A DNA stretch of 10,411 nt from Asterionellopsis glacialis (GCA_014885115.2 WKLE02000484.1:1-10411); one strand, 5' to 3'; positions 1-8,587 are shown, numbered from the stretch's first letter. Program-made: numbers and translations. The notes: generated by a model not told the origin, from the sequence alone.

Positions 1-1005
1 CTGCAACGACGTCGTCGACGGCAACAACCACGATCGCGTAGGAGTCATATTGTTTTTTCTATTCTATTTTTAACTATTTTTGTTTTTAAAACATCTTCAC
101 CCTTTCTTCTTAGTAGTAAAAGTTGCAAGCAAGAGCAACATCATCGACAACAACAACAACAAGAACAACAACCTACTACTACTTCTTTACCACGAGAATA
201 TACCCATCATCAATACCACCAAGACCAACAAGAAGAAAATACTATGTTAGCATCACACCCATTATTCTCATCATGGTCGCTCAAATCATTGTCGTGGACT
301 CTTTTGGATAGTAGTAGCCAACAAACTACTAGTAAGGATCGTCTTTTTTCATATTCGATACGAACAGCCATAGGGGCATTGGTCATGTCAATCGTCATTT
401 TCATTTCACCAATAACAGTACCCAGAGCAACATCAGCAATATCAAGAGCATGGGCAGCGGAAATGGAGACAGAAATATTAGAAACAAGACCACTAATAAC
501 AGAATCAACAATACCATCCACGATTGTATTATCCGACATGCGGTCCATGGTATTTGATTCCATGGATGAGGAACCTGAAATTGAACAAGAAATTGCAGAG
601 GGTTCCACCACAAAAGTTATCAAACTACACGAGGTACCTCTCCATCAGTGTTACATATCCACGGAAAAAGGTGATGTATTAGAAATTGATTACGTCGCGA
701 AACGTTTGTATCGACCTGTAACTGTCTATGATGCATCCATATTCCGTGGTACAGGACAGCCATTTAAATTTGTCTTGGGAAGTGGAGTCATGATACCAGG
801 TGTAGATCAAGGATTGTATAACATGTGTCCTGGGGAGGTACGCAAACTTAAAATACCACCAAAATTAGCTGTTGGGTTATTAGATCCACCTGCCAAGGCA
901 CCCTTGGAATGGCAGATTGAATTGATATCGATTGATGGAATCGTACGAAAAGATAACAATGATGGTGAAATCATACCTTTGACAAGAGATCAGTATGCTG
1001 AATAA
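1..1005 (+). CDS. FKBP-type peptidyl-prolyl isomerase, probably thylakoid-lumen targeted; 5' end outside window
   Basis: The frame is open from base 1 to a TAA at 1003-1005 (334 codons seen). The first in-frame ATG is at 244, but the frame continues upstream and looks like a targeting sequence, so the true start is probably left of the window. Segments: an Arg-rich stretch followed by a hydrophobic run (nt 49-87, signal-peptide-like); a Gln-rich stretch (148-171); a second hydrophobic run (364-420) ending in an A-W-A|A site (448-459), typical of thylakoid-lumen presequences; and an FKBP domain (about 661-942). The domain keeps the FDSS-like YDAS (727-738), PFKFVLG (760-780) and a GxxMIPG turn, but Trp59 of FKBP12 is Val (802) and Tyr82 is Val (871), so isomerase activity is doubtful. 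It is convergent with GOGAT. Its leucine codons are mostly TTA/TTG. Caveat: a pyrimidine tract ending in AG at 113 could instead be a 3' splice site, with exon sequence starting at 114. Confidence 0.82.
   Translation: MQRRRRRQQPRSRRSHIVFSILFLTIFVFKTSSPFLLSSKSCKQEQHHRQQQQQEQQPTTTSLPREYTHHQYHQDQQEENTMLASHPLFSSWSLKSLSWTLLDSSSQQTTSKDRLFSYSIRTAIGALVMSIVIFISPITVPRATSAISRAWAAEMETEILETRPLITESTIPSTIVLSDMRSMVFDSMDEEPEIEQEIAEGSTTKVIKLHEVPLHQCYISTEKGDVLEIDYVAKRLYRPVTVYDASIFRGTGQPFKFVLGSGVMIPGVDQGLYNMCPGEVRKLKIPPKLAVGLLDPPAKAPLEWQIELISIDGIVRKDNNDGEIIPLTRDQYAE
364..459 (+). other. Second hydrophobic targeting segment with AxA cleavage site (lumen-type presequence)
   Basis: Codons at 364-420 encode a run of mainly A, I, G, L, V, M and F. 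It is followed by a short polar stretch and A-W-A|A at 448-459, where acidic sequence begins. This is the form of a Sec-like thylakoid transfer domain. No twin-arginine pair precedes it. With the first hydrophobic run at 49-87 it would make a tripartite presequence. The alternative is a membrane anchor that is never cleaved. Confidence 0.55.
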
Positions 1006-1420
1006 GAAAACATAATGTAATAATGCAGGGCAGTTTTTGGAAGACGCTGGAAGTAAATTAGAGTCACGACACAAATTATTTCCTTTTCTTTAAAAAAAAA
1101 GATTTTTTTAGAAAAATTGGTTCTTTTCTTCTAGTCTAAGGTTTTCTTTCTCAAAGGAGGGAAAGCAAATGCATTTAAAAGTTCCTTTCCGGGATGGAGT
1201 TCATACTGATGCACTGTTGGACGTTCCTATTCTGCTGGCATCTCCACGCTTTTGGGAGGCAAACACATTTCCATACTTCATTACTCGGGTTGACAACCAG
1301 GGTGGCAACCAGAAAGGGCACGCTACCACCAAAAGAACAGGCTGTTGTTAATTTTTAAAAATATATGGTTTAATTTAGTCACAATTAGCACTAACAGAAA
1401 TAATTTTGACATCTTCTATT
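1006..1420. other. Convergent intergenic region: 3' UTRs of FKBP and GOGAT
   Basis: The FKBP stop (1003-1005, +) and the GOGAT stop (1421-1423, -) face each other across 415 bases. The outer parts are AT-rich. The middle (about 1169-1340) is richer in G and C and is open in one frame on each strand, but neither translation resembles a known family. I see no clear AATAAA polyadenylation signal. An A/T foldback lies at about 1091-1110. Confidence 0.6.
1091..1110. repeat. A-run/T-run foldback between convergent genes
   Basis: A run of nine A is separated by GA from a run of seven T, flanked by T on the left and A on the right. In RNA from either strand it could fold into an A-U stem. It lies about 90 bases after the FKBP stop and could help define a 3' end, but A/T runs are common in such spacers. 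Confidence 0.35.
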
Positions 1421-4400
1421 TTAGTCAGCACACCTTGCTGCCTGTTCAGCGGTCATCTGACCTCCAACAGGAAGGAAGCACATTTCCCCATCAGGCGCTG
1501 ATGCAGAAATTCGAAGTGAACTCTCGACAATATCTACTTGCTTCACCATTGGTTGGTTGGCCTCAGAAGGAGGGTAAACTTGCCAGAACTTGGGAAGCTC
1601 TTCATCCCAATTGTTAAGAATGGCTTCAGCCTTTTCGCTGCCAGTCTTCTCAAAGTGCCTTTCAATGATGGCCTTCAATTGAGTTTCACCCTCTTGAGTG
1701 ACGACCCGTTGGGTCTTGACAATTTCGCCGTTGACCTTTTCTTCAAAGTCACCAGCTTCGTCGTAGAAGTAACCGATACCTCCAGTCATACCAGCTCCAA
1801 CGTTTCTTCCGACACTGCCAAGGATGACAGCAACACCTCCAGTCATGTATTCAAGACAGTGATCACCGGTTCCTTCGGCAACAGCGTAGGCACCAGAGTT
1901 TCTGACACAAAAACGTTCTCCGGCACGTCCATTGGCGTGGAAGTCACCACCAGTTGCTCCGTACAAGCAAGCATTTCCGACAATACTGGAGTCAGCAGCG
2001 ACGAAGCCAGCATCGGCATGGGGGACAACAACAACTTCACCTCCGTGCATTCCCTTACCGACGTAATCGTTAGCTTCACCAGTGAGTCTGACATTAAGTC
2101 CAGGCACGACAAAGGCACCGAAAGATTGTCCAGCGCTACCATCGAATTCAAGATTAATTCTTCCCTGGAAACCCTTGTTACCATGAGCACGAGCGATATC
2201 ACCAGACAACATAGCACAGGTACTACGATCAGTGTTGATAATCTCGTAATTAGCGGTAACCTCGCCAGCATTGTCAGCAATGACCTTCTGGATATCCTCG
2301 TTACCACTCATTTCGCGGTCAAGGTCAGAGCTGAAGCCGTTAGTGTGGACAAGGGTGGTCTTCTCAACCAACTCGCCACCTGCAACTTCGGCCCTCAAGA
2401 ATGATCTGTCATTGGCACTGTTGGGAACACCAGCAAAGAATGGGTCAACATTGACTGCCTTGGTCTTTGCAACACGTTCGACTTGCTTGGCACTTGTGGT
2501 CAAGAGATCGGTACGGCCAATGAGGTCCTCGAATTTAGTGTATCCCATGTGAGCCATGAGTTGACGGACTTCCTCGGCAACGAACTCGAAGAAGTTGACA
2601 ACATGCTCAGGAGTACCTGGGAACTTCTTGCGAAGCTCTTCCTTTTGACTGGTAACACCGACAGGGCAAGTGTTAAGATGGCAAACACGAGCCATAACAC
2701 AACCTTCAGCGATCATGGCAATCGTTCCGAATCCAAACTCTTCAGCTCCCATCATGGCAGCAATAGCGACATCTCTTCCGGTACGGATACCACCGTCGGC
2801 ACGCAGGATAACGCGATCACGAAGTTTGTTGGTCAACAAAGCGGAGTGAGCCTCAGAAAGACCAAGTTCCCATGGACAACCAGCATTCTTGATAGAGGAT
2901 AGTGGAGATGCACCAGTACCTCCATCACCTCCGGAGATTTGGATGACATCAGCGTTGGCCTTTGCAACACCACAAGCGACGGTACCAATACCAATGGAAG
3001 AAACAAGCTTAACAGAAACACCAGCCTTCTCGTTGATGGCATGAAGATCATGGATAAGCTGAGCAAGATCCTCGATACTGTAAATGTCGTGGTGAGGAGG
3101 AGGGGAGATCAAAGTGACACCGGGCTTACTTGCACGCAATCCAGCAATGTAGTCGGAAACCTTGGCACCTGGAAGTTGTCCACCCTCGCCTGGCTTTGCA
3201 CCTTGGGCCATCTTGATCTCGATCTGCTTGGCAGTGACCAAAAATTCTGGAGTGACTCCGAAACGTCCACTAGCGACTTGGTGAATGTAAGAGTTGGCAG
3301 AATCCCCGTTCTTAAGTCCAGCAAGATGAGGGAAGGTAGCACTGCGTCCCTTCTCGTCAACATCCTCGATTGCTTTTCCACGAATGGGGTCCTCTCCACC
3401 TTCACCGGAGTTGGATTTTCCTCCAATACGGTTAACAGCAATAGCAAGGGTTTCGTGAGCTTCACGACTAAGAGCTCCAAGAGACATGGCACCAGTGCAG
3501 AATCTCTTCATGATCTCAGCAGTGGGTTCAACTTCTTCAATTGGGATGCTTTCACGGTCAGATTCAAAGTCGAGAAGATCACGAATGTTGGCAAGAGGAG
3601 CAACCTCCAAACTCTTCTGGAAAATTTCGTAGTCGGCAACACTGGCTGGTTGGACTCCGTCGTTTTCGGCCTCGTCACGGTTGGTGGCAGCACTAACAGT
3701 CTTGTCCAAACCAATGGCTTTATGAAGTAGCCTGGCCAAGTCGGAAGAGTTGACGTGATATTCACCCATCTTAGGGACAGGCTTGTAGTATCCGTAGTTG
3801 ATAAGTTTCATCTTGGCATCAGCAGCTTCGGGGCGCATCATTGCGGTCTCCCTGGCGATATCTTCCAATCCAACACCACCAATTCGACTCGTGGTTCCCT
3901 TGAAACAACGATCAATAAGTTCCTCGCCGATACCAATAGCCTCAAAGATCTGAGCTCCGGAATACGAAGAAAGAAGAGAAATACCAATCTTGGACAGAAT
4001 CTTCAACAATCCATTCTCAATAGCGGTTCTGTAGTTGTTTTGTGCCTCTTCAAGAGTAATTTTAGCGAGCTTGCCCTTTTCCATCATATTCTGAGTCTTT
4101 TGGTTGCCGTACCATTGCTTAACAGTCTCCAATGCCATGTAGGGGTGGACTGCGCTTGCTCCGTACCCAATAAGACAGGCGTAGTGATGAGTTGACCATG
4201 CTGCACCGGTCTCAACAACAATACTGGTTTCCATACGAAGACCTTCTTCAATAAGGCGGTGGTGAACAGCACCAGTAGCCACAAGAGGAGGAATGTATGT
4301 AGATTCGTCCAATGCAGCTTGATCCTTGGCCATATCACTAAGAATAACAATTTCGGCACCATTGCGTACTTCTTCAACAGCTTTGTTACAGAGGTCGTCA

Positions 4401-6792
4401 AGGGCGGCAGTGATACCCTCGGGACCACTAGCAAGATCGTATCTGGTAGACAAAGTGGTCTGTTTGAATCCACCCTTATCCTCGTCAGCAAGAGATGCAA
4501 TATTGTCCATTTCTTCCTGATTCAAGACGGGTGAGTCAATGTGGATGAGACGTGCACCGGTCTCTGATACCTTGTAGATACTTTCTTTCTTTCCGAGAGT
4601 CATTTCAAGCGACATGACAACTCCCTCACGAAGTGGATCGATCGGGGGGTTGGTGACTTGAGCGAATCGTTGCTTGAAGTAATTGTACGTAACATGAGGC
4701 CTTTCAGAAAGGACGGAGATGGGGGCATCGTCTCCCATGGAGTAGGTGGTCTCCTTACCAGATCCGGCCATATCAGCAATTTGCATTCCAATATCTTCAA
4801 GACCCCATCCGAATGAGCCCTGTGCAAAGGTAGCAGTGGCATCATCGTACATGCGGTCCTCAGGGAAATTGAGTTTGCCAACCTCCTTGCGATTTTTAGC
4901 AATCCATTCACCGTAAGGATGACCTTTAAAGAAGAACAGTTTCAAAAAGTTTGCAATGTTAAAAAACGTTCAGAACTGAGAAAGACACTGACATGCTCCA
5001 TTTTCAATCAACGGTAGTTTCAATTTTGGCACTTACGAGAAGCAATTTCACTCTTGATCTTGATATTGTCCTTGAATTCGCCAGAAACCAAGTCAACATT
5101 GATCATTTGCCCAGGTCCAAGACGGCCTTTTTCAACAATAGTGGCTTCGTCCAAATTAGGAATGACACCGGTTTCACTCATCATATAAACAGTACCATCA
5201 TTGGTGATGGAGTAACGGGCAGGTCTCAAACCATTTCTATCAAGAGAGGCGCCGATACTCTTACCATCACTGAAGACAAGTAGAGCAGGACCATCCCAGG
5301 CCTCAAGTAATCCACCATGGAATTTGTAAAAGTCGGTAATTTCAGGGTGCTCCTTAAGGTCAGGTGACTCCTTGTAGGCGGTGGGGACCAAAGCCATGAG
5401 GGCACAGGGAGCACGATGACGTGATTGAGTCATAAGTTCAAAGACAGCATCAAGATTGGCAGAATCAGAACGTCCCAAATCAACAAGTGGTTCCAAAACA
5501 GAAGGGATGTCTTGTGTGTTCATCATAGTGACGATGTTTTCAGTGGAATCGTAGTCGACAAGGTCTGAAGTACCTTCAGTACCGAGTCCCTTGGCAGCCT
5601 CACGAGCCTTGATCCAGTTGACATTACCCAAAAGTGTGTTAATCTCACCGTTATGTCCAACAACACGCATGGGTTGAGCGAGCGGCCAACGGGGATTGGT
5701 GTTAGTAGAGAAACGACGATGGTAAATGACAAACTTGGTGGTGAAGTCAGGGTTAGTCAAATCCTTGTAAAATTGAGGCAATACGACAGATTGGACCATA
5801 CCCTTGTAAACGATAGTACGAGAGGAAAAGGAGGCAACGTAAACCTCAGAATCATCATCGTCCCACTTTAATCCGCGGTTTTCAATTTCAACGGCGAAAC
5901 GACGACGGACCAAGTACAAAGTACGTTCAAATCCATCACGCGTATCGTCATCTTCCTTAAGACGTTCAGGTGCCTTGACAAAGAATTGCCAGATACTAGG
6001 ACAGGCAGCTCGAGCCATGGGTCCAAGGACAGAAGGATCGACAGGAACTTCTCTCCAACCAAGGAATTGAAGTTCATTGGCAACGCAGACTTGTTCGATA
6101 ACTTCCTTGACTTTTTCACGACGTTCTTCAGATTGGGGGAGGAAGATTTGTCCAACACCGGGTTGAGGACAACTATCAGAACGGTATTCATCAAAGAGCT
6201 TCCATGGAATTTGTGTCATGATACCAGCACCATCACCGGAAATTCCATCACCACCGCAAGCACCACGATGCTCCATGCATGTCAGGGCAGAAAGACCCTG
6301 TTGAAGGACCTTGTGTGTACCGAATTCCTCTGTGGGGAAAGAGAAGGAAACGAGAAAAGGAAAAATCGTGAAAATTAATGAGCTATTTTTCTAGTTGAAT
6401 CAACGTCAACCAACAAGTGACCAACTCAATAAAAGACAGGAAGTGCACAAGCAAGTCTTTTAAGGAAGACAAGACTTGCACGACATAACTGACTAACCTC
6501 CAGATTGAGTGTTGGCAATGAAACCGACACCGCATGCATCACGTTCTTTTGTAAGAGCCAAAGGACCATCAAAAATATTCGTTGGTTTTTCAGTATTGAA
6601 AGCCATTTGAAGACGAGTTTTGGACATGATACCCTCGTCGTTATTGGAAACAACCTTGTTGGAAGCAGTGTTTCCATTATTAGATGCAAAACCAGAATTT
6701 ATCCGAGCACCTTTCTGAAGCAGGGATTGAGGAACAAAACCCATCGCTGCCAAAGGCAACGATGCTGCAAGTCCCACAAATGAGAAACGCAT
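1421..6792 (-). CDS. Ferredoxin-dependent glutamate synthase (Fd-GOGAT), plastid precursor; 3 exons
   Basis: Exons 6792-6498, 6329-5037 and 4923-1421 join into 1696 codons. Fd-GOGAT makes two glutamates from glutamine and 2-oxoglutarate using reduced ferredoxin. Residues 1-86 are the plastid presequence. A class II glutaminase domain starts at Cys87 (ERDACGVGF), presumably exposed by propeptide removal, with Arg304 (RFSTN) and Asn325-Gly326 (HNGEINT). A central domain follows (HPYGEWI at 531 onward), then the FMN synthase domain with SGEGGEDPIR and ISGGDGGTGASP. The 3Fe-4S cysteines are 1271, 1277 and 1282 (C-x5-C-x4-C). The C-terminus is the Gly-rich beta-helix (YVGKGMHGGE, CLYGATGG, EYMTGG). 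Residues 1045-1070 form the ferredoxin-loop insertion, which bacterial NADPH-GOGAT lacks; this and the plastid presequence decide the type. An in-frame TAA (6811-6813) and no minus-strand ATG for about 250 bases upstream fix the start. The length is normal for the family plus a presequence. Confidence 0.96.
4924..5036 (-). other. Intron 2 of Fd-GOGAT (113 bp)
   Basis: Donor GTAAGT starts at 5036. The acceptor is TTCTTCTTTAAAG, ending at 4924. The intron is phase 1: splicing rebuilds an Arg codon and gives the conserved junction EIAS-R-HPYGEWI. An ATG at 4945 that would open exon 3 lies inside the intron and is not a start. Confidence 0.93.
6330..6497 (-). other. Intron 1 of Fd-GOGAT (168 bp)
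   Basis: Donor GTTAGT starts at 6497. The acceptor is a pyrimidine-rich tract ending in CCCCACAG at 6330. The intron is phase 1: it splits a Glu codon and joins ...TQSG to EEFGTHKV, after which the frame runs into the conserved ALTCMEHRGACGGD. The unspliced frame hits a stop at 6493-6495, directly after the donor. Although the length is a multiple of three, retention would truncate the protein. Confidence 0.93.
6451..6479 (-). repeat. Stem-loop inside GOGAT intron 1
   Basis: The 9-base arms GCAAGTCTT (6451-6459) and AAGACTTGC (6471-6479) are exact reverse complements around an 11-base loop. A smaller competing pair (GTCTT 6455-6459 with AAGAC 6466-6470) shares the left arm. The structure begins about 18 bases after the 5' splice site, where it could affect splicing. 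Confidence 0.6.
6535..6792 (-). other. Bipartite plastid presequence of Fd-GOGAT
   Basis: The first 86 residues precede catalytic Cys87. Residues 1-18 are a short signal peptide (basic R2, then a hydrophobic core). AAMG|FVP at 15-21 matches the ASAFAP-type junction, with Phe19 at +1, that directs diatom proteins through the ER into four-membrane plastids. Residues 22-86 are rich in S, N, K and T like a transit peptide. The maturation site just before Cys87 is inferred from the family. Confidence 0.85.
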
Positions 6793-7040
6793 TATGATGT
6801 TTATTTCGAGTTACCAAGCAGATATATTCTTCTTACGACAAGTGTACTACCCTTGTCGTCTTCTGATGTATCTCTTTCCCAAAGCTGTCTATCAGAAAGG
6901 TGTTTGCGTGTGTTATCACTTACAACACCACACAAAAAATGTTGTTCAGTAGCTCTGCGGTTCTGCAGGCTGAGCGAGGGTATGTCAGCAGAGGAAAATA
7001 CAGAATCTACCGGCAGAATCAATCACCTGGAAAATCTACG
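6793..7040 (-). promoter_or_regulatory. 5' leader and proximal promoter side of Fd-GOGAT
   Basis: Upstream of the ATG at 6792 the minus strand has no other ATG until about 7044, so the leader has no upstream ORF. An AATATATCT sequence at 6821-6829 is TATA-like but only about 30 bases from the ATG, too close unless the leader is very short. I cannot place a transcription start. Confidence 0.4.
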
Positions 7041-7143
7041 GCCATCAATCAATCCGGCTTGTCTCCCCCCCACAATCTGTCAGACATGCAGTACCAGCTA
7101 ATTCGTAGACTTCTACAAGATATAGTACCTGTACACTATTTAA

Positions 7144-7225
7144 ATACCCCGGAAAATGTATCAACGTACCTGGTAAGTAAATCTCTATGTTCAATTCATT
7201 CAAATAGACACATTTTCCCGGGTGT
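7144..7225. repeat. Imperfect inverted repeat, 16-base arms
   Basis: The left arm 7144-7159 and the reverse complement of the right arm 7210-7225 match at 14 of 16 bases (CCCGG...AAAATGT core). The 50-base loop contains TACCWGGTA copy 1. A weaker outer pairing (GTACA 7131-7135 with TGTAC 7242-7246) could lengthen the stem. Confidence 0.55.
7167..7175. repeat. TACCWGGTA copy 1
   Basis: TACCTGGTA, part of AACGTACCTGGTAAGT (7163-7178), which matches the second copy at 14 of 16 bases. The motif is symmetric around its middle base. It also forms a perfect donor-like CTG|GTAAGT on the plus strand. Confidence 0.6.
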
Positions 7226-7242
7226 TCATGGCGAAAGTAATG

Positions 7243-7251
7243 TACCTGGTA
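7243..7251. repeat. TACCWGGTA copy 2
   Basis: TACCTGGTA within AATGTACCTGGTATGT (7239-7254), 76 bases after copy 1 and in the same orientation. Confidence 0.6.
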
Positions 7252-7756
7252 TGTCATGGGTAATGGGGGTGGTTCTCGGTTTACCAGTACTCCAGAACTA
7301 CAGTACGGTCGATACTCCTGACTCCTCCCGACCCTTTTGATTTCTGTTCAAGTAGACCCTCTAACGGAGGATACTGTAGAGCAGAATCAGCGTCAGAGAA
7401 CAAAAAAAGATTTTGGATACTCCCCCATTTTTGTACTCCCGATTCTCAACGCATGGGCTATCTGTCGCGAAGCTGTGAGCACTTCAACAGACACATATTG
7501 TACTAAATTGTACATGACGCCTGTACTTCATACGTTCAAGAAAATGAAAACTCGGAAAAGAAAAAGAACGAAAGAACAGGCACGTACGTGTGTCCATTAT
7601 TTGGTTATGGACAGACCGAAGAATGATAATGTGTGGTTTCGCGCTCGATTACTTCACGAAAATCGAGAGATGACGTGTTGTGGGAATCATTCGACTACTG
7701 TAAAAGAAGTATCATACATGACACCGGATCACGACTAACAAGATGCGCAGTACAGG

Positions 7757-7765
7757 TACCAGGTA
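7757..7765. repeat. TACCWGGTA copy 3
   Basis: TACCAGGTA, the reverse complement of copies 1 and 2. It overlaps a GGTACC palindrome at 7755-7760. Confidence 0.6.
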
Positions 7766-7775
7766 AATAGTAATA

Positions 7776-7796
7776 AATATCTGTACAAAAGATATT
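7776..7796. repeat. Perfect 7-base inverted repeat
   Basis: AATATCT (7776-7782) and AGATATT (7790-7796) pair around the loop GTACAAA. The foldback lies between TACCWGGTA copies 3 and 4. Confidence 0.55.
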
Positions 7797-7804
7797 ACCA
7801 GGTA
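7796..7804. repeat. TACCWGGTA copy 4
   Basis: TACCAGGTA, 39 bases after copy 3 in the same orientation. Copies 3 and 4 flank the foldback at 7776-7796. Confidence 0.6.
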
Positions 7805-7948
7805 TTCACCTTGCATTAGACAATCTAGCAACTTTCATTTTTCGTACAGAATTCGTGTTCAATCGATATTTACCGTCATGTTACAACGGGTACGCTATCA
7901 GTTTCTAACCGGAATTTTATGCTGAATGTAGCAGGGTATCACTCGAAC

Positions 7949-7964
7949 TGCGCAAATGTGCGCA
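7949..7964. repeat. Paired TGCGCA palindromes
   Basis: Two copies of the self-complementary hexamer TGCGCA (7949-7954 and 7959-7964) are separated by AATG. The GC-rich pair stands out in AT-rich surroundings and could be a two-site protein-binding element. Confidence 0.4.
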
Positions 7965-7982
7965 TGAGAATGCAAATGCAGA

Positions 7983-8049
7983 ATTTTCATTCTTTTTTCC
8001 TTTTATTTTATTTTTCCCCTTTCTCATCTGCTCCTCAACCCTTCTCCTG
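7983..8049 (+). other. Long pyrimidine-rich tract
   Basis: About 67 bases are almost entirely C and T on the plus strand, followed by CCTTGTCAG, TTTCTAG and TTGCAG. These resemble 3' splice sites, but no coding exon follows. It could equally be promoter-type or spacer DNA. It marks roughly where composition turns AT-rich. Confidence 0.4.
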
Positions 8050-8587
8050 TACCTTGTCAGTCTTTGTTTCTAGTTCTTGCAGTACCAAACAATAGTGAGT
8101 ATTAAAAGACATCATAAAAATAATACATGGACTGTGTGAGCATACACAGAGTATAAATACTAATGGCCCATATATTTCTCAGCAAGTTCATGTGAAAGCT
8201 ATTAGGTCTATTGTATAGTAATATATACAAGAAAGAAAAAGGATGATGTACTAATCTCCTCATACCCTCATATTCTTGTTTGCAAGCTGCTACTTACTAC
8301 TGCTAGAAGAATTAATGGGGCCTACTAGAGAAGTGAAAGTATTATATTTACCCTCACTGTGATTACTGGCCTAGTCAGATCATGCCACCAATACTATTTC
8401 CAGCATCCCTGCTGATCCACTAAATGAATATGAATCATGTTCTTGTATTCTTCCTATCTCTATCTTCAGGGCATATTAATACTATGATAATTTATCTATG
8501 ACCTTTAGTGGTTCCCTTATCTTTTGTCCATCATGTAGGAAATTTTTCAAGGAAATACCATCATTGTGATCAAACTATGACAGTTGC

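Larger units (their letters stand above)
7041..7980. other. Non-coding stretch with short motif repeats and foldbacks
   Basis: I recognise no gene here. The longest plus-strand frame (7337-7738) begins with TTG, and its first ATG is at 7514 (74 codons, basic, no recognisable domain). The region holds the four TACCWGGTA copies, two foldbacks and a TGCGCA pair, annotated separately. Its base composition appears closer to the genes than to the DNA right of 7980. Confidence 0.5.

Noticed and set aside
210..623. 137-codon minus-strand frame over the FKBP gene
   Set aside because: It is the shadow of the FKBP frame, which has recognisable targeting and FKBP motifs.
1154..1172. AGGAGG followed by ATG, like a bacterial ribosome-binding site
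   Set aside because: The window is eukaryotic nuclear DNA with spliceosomal introns, so this is coincidental.
1538..2404. 288-codon plus-strand open frame inside the GOGAT gene
   Set aside because: It is the antisense shadow of exon 3. The minus strand encodes conserved GOGAT domains here, and the plus product is Ser/Thr/Val-rich with no family resemblance.
2939..3730. 263-codon plus-strand open frame
   Set aside because: Another antisense shadow of GOGAT exon 3, caused by its biased codon use.
4924..4945. ATG at 4945 as the start of a separate GOGAT subunit gene
   Set aside because: The residues before HPYGEWI are translated intron. Splicing 5037 to 4923 restores the conserved junction, so one gene is present rather than split subunits.
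6801..7022. 73-codon minus-strand frame just upstream of GOGAT as an upstream ORF
   Set aside because: It begins at TTG, and there is no minus-strand ATG between 6793 and about 7044.
6900..7340. 146-codon plus-strand frame with a donor-like site at 7173
   Set aside because: It has no recognisable domain, overlaps the GOGAT leader side and lacks a convincing acceptor and downstream exon.
7671..7676. TGACGT, and ACGTCA at 6403-6408 in intron 1, as CO2/cAMP-responsive elements known from diatoms
   Set aside because: Such a hexamer is expected about once per 2 kb by chance on either strand. One is nearly 900 bases from the start and the other is intronic.
7337..7738. 133-codon plus-strand frame as a hypothetical gene
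   Set aside because: It begins at TTG. From the first ATG (7514) only 74 codons remain, the product is basic and unrecognised, and no splice evidence supports it.
7850..7875. GTTCAATCG as a tRNA B-box
   Set aside because: No matching A-box, acceptor stem or cloverleaf can be built around it.
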